From Neobacillus niacini (GTDB lineage: Bacteria > Bacillota > Bacilli > Bacillales > Cytobacillaceae): a DNA stretch of 64,000 nucleotides. The stretch spans positions 248,001 through 312,000 of the forward strand of contig NZ_JAMBOB010000006.1 of the NCBI RefSeq assembly GCF_023715415.1, in the 5' to 3' direction. The notes beneath the pieces were generated by a model that was not told the origin of the DNA, did not search any database, and saw nothing but the letters and a program-made list of their open reading frames with translations. Both the position numbers and the translations under genes were made by a program. Below are positions 40,353 to 47,697 of this stretch, in pieces; positions within the stretch are counted from its first letter, which is position 1, and each line of letters begins with the position of its first letter.

Positions 40353-42887
40353 ATGGCAGAATCGAGAGAGGAGCGCCGAAAAAAACTCCAACAGTCTAAA
40401 GGAAAACAAAAAGCGAAGAAAAAACCTAGTGGTATTGTTAAGAAAATTTTTCTAATCCTTGTTGCCCTTGGCATTATTGGTATTTTGGCGGGCGTTGGAA
40501 CTTTTGCTTATTTAGTAAAGGATACTCCTAAACTTGATCCGAAATTATTAAAAGACCCCATCTCCTCTAAAGTTTTAGATAAAGATGGCGAGCTGATTGC
40601 AGAAGTTGGTTCGGTAAACCGTGAATATGTTAACTATAAGGATATACCAAAACTTGTTGAAGATGCTGTACTAGCAGTGGAGGATGTAAGGTTTTATAAA
40701 CACCATGGTTTGGATCCTATCCGCTTGGCCGGGGCTGTTGTCGCCAATTTCCGGGAAGGATTTGGTTCTGAGGGAGCAAGTACGATTACTCAGCAGGTCA
40801 TCAAAAATTCATTTTTAACTCCTGAAAAGACCTTGAAGCGTAAGGTGCAGGAAGCGTGGATGGCCTATCAGTTAGAACAAAAATATACGAAGCACCAAAT
40901 TTTTGAAATGTATGTAAATAAAGTCTTTGTATCTGAAAACAGTCATGGACTGGCGACAGCTGCAAAAATATTTTATGGTAAGGAATTAAAGGAGCTAACC
41001 CTTCCAGAGGCTGCACAGCTCGCTGGAATGCCTCAAAGTCCAAATAATTACAATCCATTTGACCACCCTGACTTAGCAGAAAAAAGACGTAATATTGTCT
41101 TAATGTTAATGGAACAGCATGGATATATCACGAAGGAACAAATGGACGAAGCAAAAAGTGTTCCAGTGACAGCCACATTGGTTAAAGAAGAAGAAAGAGT
41201 TAGAGACGAAAAGCCTTTTGATTCTTTTGTCGATGCCGTTATTGATGAAGTCGAGGCTCAAGGGGATTTTGATATTTTCTCGGATGGGCTTACGATTCAT
41301 ACTACACTTGATCAAAACGCACAAAAGCATGTGAATACCATTCTTAATACAGATGAAGTCATAAACTACCCAGATGCTGAATTTCAGGCTGGTGTCGCTC
41401 TCATTGATACTAAGACAGGTGAAATCCGTGCAATTGGCGGCGGACGGAACCAAGAGGTTAGCCGTGGCTTTAACTATGCAATTGATACCAAGCGCCAGCC
41501 TGGATCAACGATCAAACCTGTACTGGACTATGGACCAGCTATTGAATATCTCAATTGGGGTACCTATCAAACCATTGATGATAAACCAATTAAATATTCT
41601 ACCGGTCAAGAGTTTGGCAACTGGGATGACAAATACATGGGTCCAATATCAATGCGGACGGCATTACAATTATCAAGAAATACTCCTGCTGTTCAGGCGC
41701 TTCAACAAGTTGGTTTAGAAGAAGCAAAGGAATTTGCTATCAACTTAGGGATACCGTTGAAGGAAATTTTCGAATCCTATGCCATTGGCGGATTTGGAGG
41801 AAAAACAGTTGGTGTCTCACCTCTTCAAATGGCAGGAGCCTATAGTGCTTTTGGAAACAATGGAATGTATACGAAGCCTTATGCCGTGAAAAAAATTGAA
41901 CTTAGAGATGGCACAGTTCTTGATACTGCACCAGAATCAAAGCTTGTCATGAAGGATTCTACGGCTTTCATGGTTACAGATATGTTAAAGAGCGTTATGG
42001 TTTCTCCGGGGACTGGTACGACAGCGAGAGTTCCAGGACTACCGATTGCAGGGAAAACCGGTACTACCAACTATTCAGAAAAACAAATGAAAGACTGGAA
42101 TATTACTAGCAGCAAAGTTGTCCCTGATGCTTGGTTTACAGGCTACACAACCAACTATACTGCTTCCGTTTGGACGGGTTATTCCAATCTAAAAACCCCT
42201 ATTCAACCGGGTGCTGATCAAAGAATCGCACAGCTAATCTTTAAGAATTTAATTGCATATATGTCTAAGGACATCGAAACACCTGACTTTCCTGTTCCAG
42301 ATAGCGTACAAAAAGTTAGAGTTGAAAAAGGCTCTAAACCACCTGCGTTAGCAAGTGAGTTCACACCTGATAGTGAGGTTATTGTGGAGTATGCTGTGAA
42401 AGGTCATGCACCTAAAAAGGTATCAGAGAAATACAACAAGATTAATGCACCTGTTAATCCAAAAGCAACTTATGATACAGGAAAAAATGAAGTGACACTT
42501 ACTTGGGATTACAATAACCCAGAAAATACTGCTGTTCAATTCGAAGTAACCATTTCTGATGGTGTAGCACCTAAAACAGAAACAATTTCAGAAAAAGTAG
42601 TTACGCTTCAGAATCCTATTCCAGGTACGAAGTATAGCATCAGTATCGTTGCTATAATCGATGGCAAGAGAAGTGACCCAGCCACAACCTCAATAGATAT
42701 CCCACTGCCCCAACAAGAAGAAGGTAATGGGAATGAGAATGGGAATGGGAATGGCAATGGCAACGGCAACGGGAATGGTAATGGGGATGGCAACGGGGAT
42801 GGTAATGGTAACGGCGAAGGAAACGAAGATGGTGATGTACCCGTTACCACAGAGCCTGGCAATGGTAATGGCAATGCTGGAGGATAA
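40353..42887 (+). CDS. ponA: Class A penicillin-binding protein 1 (PBP1a/1b)
   Basis: An 844-aa bifunctional peptidoglycan synthase anchored by one helix (about 28-52). The GT51 transglycosylase domain (about 70-245) has EDVRFYKHHG and EGASTITQQ. The transpeptidase domain (about 330-620) has STIK (active Ser), SRNTP and GKTGTTN. A fibronectin III-like module follows (about 700-785). The tail (about 790-844) is a run of Asn-Gly units with Asp/Glu, encoded by a hexanucleotide repeat. The ATG follows AAGGAAGGAAATTTATT. GpsB, which recruits PBP1, is encoded in the window. Confidence 0.96.
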   Translation: MAESREERRKKLQQSKGKQKAKKKPSGIVKKIFLILVALGIIGILAGVGTFAYLVKDTPKLDPKLLKDPISSKVLDKDGELIAEVGSVNREYVNYKDIPKLVEDAVLAVEDVRFYKHHGLDPIRLAGAVVANFREGFGSEGASTITQQVIKNSFLTPEKTLKRKVQEAWMAYQLEQKYTKHQIFEMYVNKVFVSENSHGLATAAKIFYGKELKELTLPEAAQLAGMPQSPNNYNPFDHPDLAEKRRNIVLMLMEQHGYITKEQMDEAKSVPVTATLVKEEERVRDEKPFDSFVDAVIDEVEAQGDFDIFSDGLTIHTTLDQNAQKHVNTILNTDEVINYPDAEFQAGVALIDTKTGEIRAIGGGRNQEVSRGFNYAIDTKRQPGSTIKPVLDYGPAIEYLNWGTYQTIDDKPIKYSTGQEFGNWDDKYMGPISMRTALQLSRNTPAVQALQQVGLEEAKEFAINLGIPLKEIFESYAIGGFGGKTVGVSPLQMAGAYSAFGNNGMYTKPYAVKKIELRDGTVLDTAPESKLVMKDSTAFMVTDMLKSVMVSPGTGTTARVPGLPIAGKTGTTNYSEKQMKDWNITSSKVVPDAWFTGYTTNYTASVWTGYSNLKTPIQPGADQRIAQLIFKNLIAYMSKDIETPDFPVPDSVQKVRVEKGSKPPALASEFTPDSEVIVEYAVKGHAPKKVSEKYNKINAPVNPKATYDTGKNEVTLTWDYNNPENTAVQFEVTISDGVAPKTETISEKVVTLQNPIPGTKYSISIVAIIDGKRSDPATTSIDIPLPQQEEGNGNENGNGNGNGNGNGNGNGDGNGDGNGNGEGNEDGDVPVTTEPGNGNGNAGG
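42725..42880 (+). repeat. Imperfect GGNAAY hexanucleotide repeat in the ponA tail
   Basis: About two dozen degenerate GG(N)AA(T/C) units code for alternating Gly and Asn with interspersed Asp/Glu. Third-position variation shows selection on the protein as well as slippage. Confidence 0.85.
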
Positions 42888-42896
42888 ATCTCCGAT

Positions 42897-42936
42897 ACAA
42901 AAAAGCGTCTAGCCCTTTTGGCTTAGACGCTTTTTT
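42897..42936. terminator. Bidirectional terminator between ponA and ypoC
   Basis: AAAAAAGCGTCTAGCC pairs with GGCTTAGACGCTTTTTT (one bulge) around CTTTT; A and T runs flank it on the two sides. Confidence 0.85.
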
Positions 42937-43325
42937 ACGATATTTTTCTTTGCATATTGTTTTGCTTGTTCTGTCATCAACTCAGAAAGCTGGCGATAAG
43001 AATGAAACAGGTTCGGCCTCGAAAGGATATAAGCTAATCTTTCATCGAGATTGACCGGTGTTATCTCTAATTGATTTATTGAAATAGATTCCTTAGAATT
43101 AATTCTTCTATTATTGGACAAATATAAAAATTGAATGAACAAGCCAATTCCTTTCTTCATCCCTTGTACTGTAGATTTTTGATCTCGATTCCGATAAAGT
43201 GTCTCAAGTTCAATTTTTATTTTTTCCCAATCCAATAATAGATTTGAAATGGTTTGGTCTACATTTTCATCCAGAGCCTCTAATTCCAATTCTTCCAAGA
43301 AGGGGATGATTAGCTGATTATCCAT
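42909..43325 (-). CDS. ypoC: YpoC family protein
   Basis: A 138-aa helical protein found between nth and ponA in Bacillus. The C-terminal part, LDERLAYILSRPNLFHSYRQ, resembles the SRP-type YppC-like motif. Function is unknown. The ATG overlaps the last 8 bp of nth, so the two are translationally coupled. Confidence 0.85.
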   Translation of the reverse strand: MDNQLIIPFLEELELEALDENVDQTISNLLLDWEKIKIELETLYRNRDQKSTVQGMKKGIGLFIQFLYLSNNRRINSKESISINQLEITPVNLDERLAYILSRPNLFHSYRQLSELMTEQAKQYAKKNIVKKRLSQKG

Positions 43326-43980
43326 TCACGACTTCCCTTCCTTTCATTCTCTTTTTCCCTTCCCTGCACAGCTCTAATAAAGGACAGCTTGGGCATTGTG
43401 GGTTTTGAGCTTTACAATGGTAGCGGCCAAAGAATATTAATCTGTGATGCGTATCAGACCACTCGTCCTTTGGTACCTTCTTCATTAATGTTTTTTCCAC
43501 TTCGAGCACAGAATCCTTCCAGCGGCATATACCAAGCCGCTTACTGACTCTTTCAACATGAGTATCCACTGCAATAGCGGGAATATTAAAAGCCACTGAC
43601 ACGACCACATTTGCCGTTTTTCTTCCTACACCAGGAAATTTCGTTAACTCATCACGATCCCTAGGTACTTCACCGTTATATTCATCCAATAATAGCCTGG
43701 CCAGACTCTGAATATTCTTAGCTTTATTTCTATAGAGTCCAATCGAGCGAATATCATTTTGCAGTTCTTCTAGAGGAACAGCTAAATAATCCTCTGGCGT
43801 TTTGTATTTCTTAAATAATTCCTTGGTAACCTTATTGACGAGAACATCCGTACATTGTGCAGACAATGCTACCGCAATTACAAGCTCAAAAGGATTTGAA
43901 TGTACTAATTCACAATGAGCATCAGGAAACATCTCACCCATTTGATCTAGACAAAATCGAATTTGTGTATTGTTTAACAA
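43318..43980 (-). CDS. nth: Endonuclease III
   Basis: A 220-aa DNA glycosylase/AP lyase that removes oxidised pyrimidines. The helix-hairpin-helix with catalytic Lys is in TKFPGVGRKTANVV (about 105-118), followed by the catalytic Asp in AVDTHVERV. The [4Fe-4S] site is C-x6-C-x2-C-x5-C in HCKAQNPQCPSCPLLELC. The ATG is at 43980. The order dnaD-nth-ypoC is as in B. subtilis. Confidence 0.97.
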   Translation of the reverse strand: MLNNTQIRFCLDQMGEMFPDAHCELVHSNPFELVIAVALSAQCTDVLVNKVTKELFKKYKTPEDYLAVPLEELQNDIRSIGLYRNKAKNIQSLARLLLDEYNGEVPRDRDELTKFPGVGRKTANVVVSVAFNIPAIAVDTHVERVSKRLGICRWKDSVLEVEKTLMKKVPKDEWSDTHHRLIFFGRYHCKAQNPQCPSCPLLELCREGKKRMKGREVVNG

Positions 43981-44052
43981 AGAAATTTCACCTGCCAGTT
44001 AGTAATGTAAATGGAAACAAACGAGAGAAATTCTCCTCTCGTTTAGTAAACT

Positions 44053-44757
44053 TTATTGCTCCAGCCAGTTGTAAAAGGGAACTGAATTGGTTGTAGAGGC
44101 TTGAGAATCTTGTGCTGGTCGATTTGGCGTCTGCTTTTGTCGAAACTTTCGCCCATGATTTTTCGCCTGTTCAATTGTCTTTATGCCATTCTTTTTCCAT
44201 TCAAAAAGAATCCTGTCAATATAGCGGAAATTTAACTTTCCTGACATCACCGATTCTCGTAATGCTGCCTTAATGATGATAGGATCGTGGTGGTCATCAT
44301 CCATCCACATTGCTAGTGATTCACACTCAAACGGGGATAATGGGCGTCCAAATTCCTTCTCGAAGCATGTGTATAGGTCACTTTCGTCTGCTTTCTTAGT
44401 GACCTCTTGAGTTTGTTTATTTTTAATTAAAAACTGGTCTACAAGTTTTTCCCATAGAGGCCCTACAGAGTATTTCTCAAACCTAATTCCCTCTGAAGAG
44501 TATTCATCTATTATTTGTATAAACCCTTTTTGGATTAATCTTCGCAGCATCTCGTTACATTCTGATACAGTAATCGTCATCCGAGCTGATAACTCTTCTG
44601 GAGTGGGAAAGTCATTTCCCTTTTCTATAAAAGTCATAATATTTAATAAAAGAACAAGTTCATATTCATTAAGATTCATATTTCGGTACTCTGAAAATAA
44701 TAAAGCAGGAACCGTTATATTACCTTCCTGAAGCCATGATAATATATTTGTTTTCAT
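44053..44757 (-). CDS. dnaD: DNA replication initiation protein DnaD
   Basis: A 234-aa primosome component that helps DnaA load the helicase. It has an N-terminal winged-helix domain (about 1-125) and a C-terminal DnaB/DnaD domain (about 130-210) containing YxxxIL-type IRYIDRILFEWKKNGIKT, followed by a flexible tail. The ATG at 44757 follows GAGGTGTCGC; an upstream in-frame extension of 15 codons lacks a ribosome site. In B. subtilis asnS lies between dnaD and aspB; it is absent here. Confidence 0.95.
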   Translation of the reverse strand: MKTNILSWLQEGNITVPALLFSEYRNMNLNEYELVLLLNIMTFIEKGNDFPTPEELSARMTITVSECNEMLRRLIQKGFIQIIDEYSSEGIRFEKYSVGPLWEKLVDQFLIKNKQTQEVTKKADESDLYTCFEKEFGRPLSPFECESLAMWMDDDHHDPIIIKAALRESVMSGKLNFRYIDRILFEWKKNGIKTIEQAKNHGRKFRQKQTPNRPAQDSQASTTNSVPFYNWLEQ

Positions 44758-44836
44758 TGTTTGCGACACCTCTTGCTTAGTATAACATGAACATCCTCTC
44801 ACAGTAAGAGGATTGAAATATCCAGATATTATTAGA

Positions 44837-44870
44837 AAAGCAAAAAGCCTGCAATCGCAGACTTTTTATT
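44837..44870 (-). terminator. Intrinsic terminator of aspB
   Basis: On the minus strand AAAAAGTCTGC pairs with GCAGGCTTTTT around GATT; T run follows. It separates aspB from dnaD. Confidence 0.8.
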
Positions 44871-44884
44871 AAAAATCCAATATT

Positions 44885-46078
44885 TTAGCGTTGACTTTTA
44901 GCTTCAACAAAATCCTTTATTCTCGCCACTGCCTCTTCTAAGAGGTCAAGGGAGGTTGCATAGGAAAGACGGATATTATCTGGTGTACCAAACCCAGAGC
45001 CAGGGATTACCGCTACCTTTGCTTCCACAAGTAAAGCTTCAACAAATGCATCCACATTCTGAAATCCTGTTAATTCAGCTGCAGCCTTTACATTTGGATA
45101 TAAATAAAATGCACCTTGAGGTTTCACACAAGTGAACCCTGGAATACCGACCAGTTTCTCATAGATAACTTCTAAACGATGTTCAAATGCCTGCCGCATT
45201 TCTTCAACTGGCTCTTGTGGACCATTATAGGCAGCTATAGAGGCATACTGAGCAGTTGTGGTTGGATTAGAGGTGCTATGACTCGCTAAGTTTGTCATTG
45301 CCTCTATCATCTCTTTATTCCCTGCAGCATAACCAATACGCCAGCCTGTCATGGAGTGAGATTTTGAAACACCATTAATGACAATTGTTTGTTCCTTTAA
45401 TTCAGGAGATAACTGTGCAATGGATACATGCTTATGTTCACCATAAATGAGCTTTTCATAAATCTCATCAGATACGATTAAAATATCTCTTTCAACACAT
45501 AATTTGCCTAATTCCCGCAATTCTTCGGCGGAATAAATAACGCCTGTAGGATTACTTGGAGAATTGATAATAATTGCTTTCGTTCTCTCAGTAATAACTG
45601 CCTCTAATTGTTGAGGCGTAATCTTAAATTGCTGCGACTCAAATCCTTCTACGTATATAGGAACGCCACCGGCTAATTTAACCTGTTCGGGATAACTTAC
45701 CCAGTAAGGGGTTGGAATTACGACTTCATCACCGTCATTTAAAAGAACTTGAAAAAGTGTATATAAAACATGTTTTGCTCCGTTCCCTACAATGATTTCA
45801 TTTGGTTTATAGGAAAGCCCTTGGTCTCTTTCTAATTTTTCAATGATTGCCTTCTTTAGGGCCGGTAAGCCTGCAGAAGGGGTGTACTTCGTATGTCCTT
45901 CATTCATAGACCGTACTGCTGCGTCTAAGATATGTTGTGGAGTGTTATAATCAGGTTCACCCGCACCTAAACCAATTACATCTTCCCCTTGATCCTTTAA
46001 TTCTTTCGCCTTTGCTGTAATTGCTAATGTGGTTGACGGTGTAAGCGCCATAACTCTGTTTGCTAATTTCACTGCCAT
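44885..46078 (-). CDS. aspB: Aspartate aminotransferase
   Basis: A 397-aa class I/II PLP-dependent transaminase that converts oxaloacetate and glutamate to aspartate and 2-oxoglutarate. The PLP lysine is in INGVSKSHSMTGWRIGY (about residue 237), with SPSNPTG and SDEIYEKLIYG upstream and the substrate-binding Arg in NIRLSYATS near the end. The ATG at 46078 follows AGGAGGAATAGAA. It lies 25 bp after ypmB, likely in one operon with it. Confidence 0.96.
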   Translation of the reverse strand: MAVKLANRVMALTPSTTLAITAKAKELKDQGEDVIGLGAGEPDYNTPQHILDAAVRSMNEGHTKYTPSAGLPALKKAIIEKLERDQGLSYKPNEIIVGNGAKHVLYTLFQVLLNDGDEVVIPTPYWVSYPEQVKLAGGVPIYVEGFESQQFKITPQQLEAVITERTKAIIINSPSNPTGVIYSAEELRELGKLCVERDILIVSDEIYEKLIYGEHKHVSIAQLSPELKEQTIVINGVSKSHSMTGWRIGYAAGNKEMIEAMTNLASHSTSNPTTTAQYASIAAYNGPQEPVEEMRQAFEHRLEVIYEKLVGIPGFTCVKPQGAFYLYPNVKAAAELTGFQNVDAFVEALLVEAKVAVIPGSGFGTPDNIRLSYATSLDLLEEAVARIKDFVEAKSQR

Positions 46079-46102
46079 TTCTATTCCTCCTGCTCCCAAT
46101 AG

Positions 46103-46576
46103 CTATAAATTTTCGATTTTTTTTAGCCATTCACCTGTTTTAAAATGAACATAATAATAATTTATTAAATTATTTTCAGAACGGTAATATATTTCCCATA
46201 ATGGGATATTATTTTCCATTCCTAATTTAACGGAAATAATCTTTTGGGGATTTTTTTCTTCCAACAGTCTTTGGACAGCATCTTCTTTTGAAATACCGTT
46301 TTTCTGTTTATCCCAAATTACTTTCTTACTTTTCTCAGGGATCCAAACAATAATATTTTCCCCTTTTTTGTTTTTTCCCTCTAAGACATTAACAGTCTCT
46401 GTCCCATGATAAATATGAAAATCCTCGACATCGTTAAGCTCGACCTTTTCCTTTGCCAAGGCAACAGCCTTTTGTTCTGCAACATTTAGAGGTTCTTGGG
46501 CAGTTGCATATACTTTAACAAAAACACCAACACAAATTACTATAAATAATACTAGAAATAAGATAATTTTTTTCAT
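46103..46576 (-). CDS. ypmB: YpmB, membrane-anchored PepSY-like protein
   Basis: A 157-aa protein with an N-terminal uncleaved signal or anchor helix (IILFLVLFIVICVGVFVKVY) and an extracytoplasmic cystatin/PepSY-like domain (DUF5590). Its position between dinG/ypmA and aspB matches B. subtilis. Function is unknown; peptidase or penicillin-binding regulation has been suggested for the fold in general. The ATG follows AGTGGAGTACA. Confidence 0.88.
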   Translation of the reverse strand: MKKIILFLVLFIVICVGVFVKVYATAQEPLNVAEQKAVALAKEKVELNDVEDFHIYHGTETVNVLEGKNKKGENIIVWIPEKSKKVIWDKQKNGISKEDAVQRLLEEKNPQKIISVKLGMENNIPLWEIYYRSENNLINYYYVHFKTGEWLKKIENL

Positions 46577-46591
46577 TGTACTCCACTTCTT

Positions 46592-46762
46592 TTATGTACG
46601 ATAAATGGTAAATATAGCTTTACTTTGATCTTCTTGATCGAGTGCTAGTCCAAACATTAAGTCCTTTTGTTTTAATGTTCGATTAAGTGCGTCAACAATT
46701 TTGTAAAGTTCAGGACTATGCTGAAGTTTAACACTTGAGAGGACTTCTATTTTCGATTCCAT
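46592..46762 (-). CDS. ypmA: YpmA family protein
   Basis: A 56-aa acidic protein: MESKIEVLSSVKLQHSPELY, then KIVDALNRTLKQKDLMFGLA, then LDQEDQSKAIFTIYRT. It is too short to be found by a 60-codon cut-off but has AGGAGGCATACA directly before the ATG and sits exactly where ypmA lies in B. subtilis (15 bp before ypmB). Function is unknown. Confidence 0.85.
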   Translation of the reverse strand: MESKIEVLSSVKLQHSPELYKIVDALNRTLKQKDLMFGLALDQEDQSKAIFTIYRT

Positions 46763-46796
46763 TGTATGCCTCCTTTATCTCTTTAAAGCAATAATA

Positions 46797-47651
46797 TCAG
46801 CTATAGTCTTCCTTTTCTACTGGAAAAGTGAATACTTCATAGTTATTTTCAGTAAATTTTATCGTAATGGTCCCATGTTTTTTTGTAAAATAGACTTCGG
46901 ACCATGTATCTTGCAGGTCATAGATAATATTGGGGTCAGGCAGATACTGTTCTGATTCAAATAGAATTGAAATTTGCGGATTAACATGTTGAATTAATTT
47001 CTCCGATAACGAATCTTCCTTCGCCCAGTTTGGCACTTTAAAAATAGTAACATCATCTAAACTTCTCTTTAATAAATTTTCTTCCACTTGTTGACTAGAC
47101 GAGGTCATTAGAAAAAGACGATGCTTAAAAAATTGCAGCGTAAAATCTATTCCCTCAGTTTCTCCTTTTCCTGCATATAGAACCTCTGCAGACAAATCCG
47201 GGAAAAGGACTTGTGTTGTTCCTTCGGACCAGGGAATCACTTTAACTTCCGTAAAGGAAGGTGACATATTCGTTAATTCCTTTGCTATTTCAGCTGTTAC
47301 AATCAATTGCTCTACCTTATATTTTGAAATGATTTGCGTAAGTTGGTCAAGAAAAAGATTTTGAGTGTTCGTAATAATTAGGGTTGAAATTTCTTTAACG
47401 CCGTAAGTTTTGAGCACTTCGCGCAATTCATCACTTGTATCTTCTCCACCCGTATTAACCAAGATATTCTCTCCATTGGAGCCTTGAATAAGGGTCGCTT
47501 CTCCGTCACCTAAGCCCAAAAAAGTGACAGCAATTTCATGGTCCTTCAAATTCAAATCGATACTTTCTACATTACCATAATCATATGAAGAGGCTCTTCC
47601 AATTGAAGTTAATTGAAAAAAAATCGCTGCCACAAGTAATAATTTTCTCAT
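46797..47651 (-). CDS. Secreted ComEC-type beta-lactamase-fold protein lacking metal ligands
   Basis: A 284-aa protein with a signal peptide (MRKLLLVAAIFFQLTSIGRA). The region from about residue 35 resembles the C-terminal extracellular MBL domain of ComEC (VTFLGLGDGEATLIQGSNGE and NTGGEDT for DVGQGD ... IDTGG). The HxHxDH metal-binding motif is missing (IITNTQNLFLDQL stands in its place), so hydrolysis is unlikely. The ATG at 47651 follows GGAGGTATGTGT. It is inserted between ypmA and dinG and is not part of the usual B. subtilis order. Confidence 0.7.
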   Translation of the reverse strand: MRKLLLVAAIFFQLTSIGRASSYDYGNVESIDLNLKDHEIAVTFLGLGDGEATLIQGSNGENILVNTGGEDTSDELREVLKTYGVKEISTLIITNTQNLFLDQLTQIISKYKVEQLIVTAEIAKELTNMSPSFTEVKVIPWSEGTTQVLFPDLSAEVLYAGKGETEGIDFTLQFFKHRLFLMTSSSQQVEENLLKRSLDDVTIFKVPNWAKEDSLSEKLIQHVNPQISILFESEQYLPDPNIIYDLQDTWSEVYFTKKHGTITIKFTENNYEVFTFPVEKEDYS

Positions 47652-47697
47652 ACACATACCTCCATACTAATAGGATGTGTAATTTTTCCCAATTTCA

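Noticed and set aside
42608..42874. 88-aa minus-strand Pro/Leu-rich frame
   Set aside because: Antisense of the Asn-Gly repeat tail of ponA; the periodic composition is a by-product.
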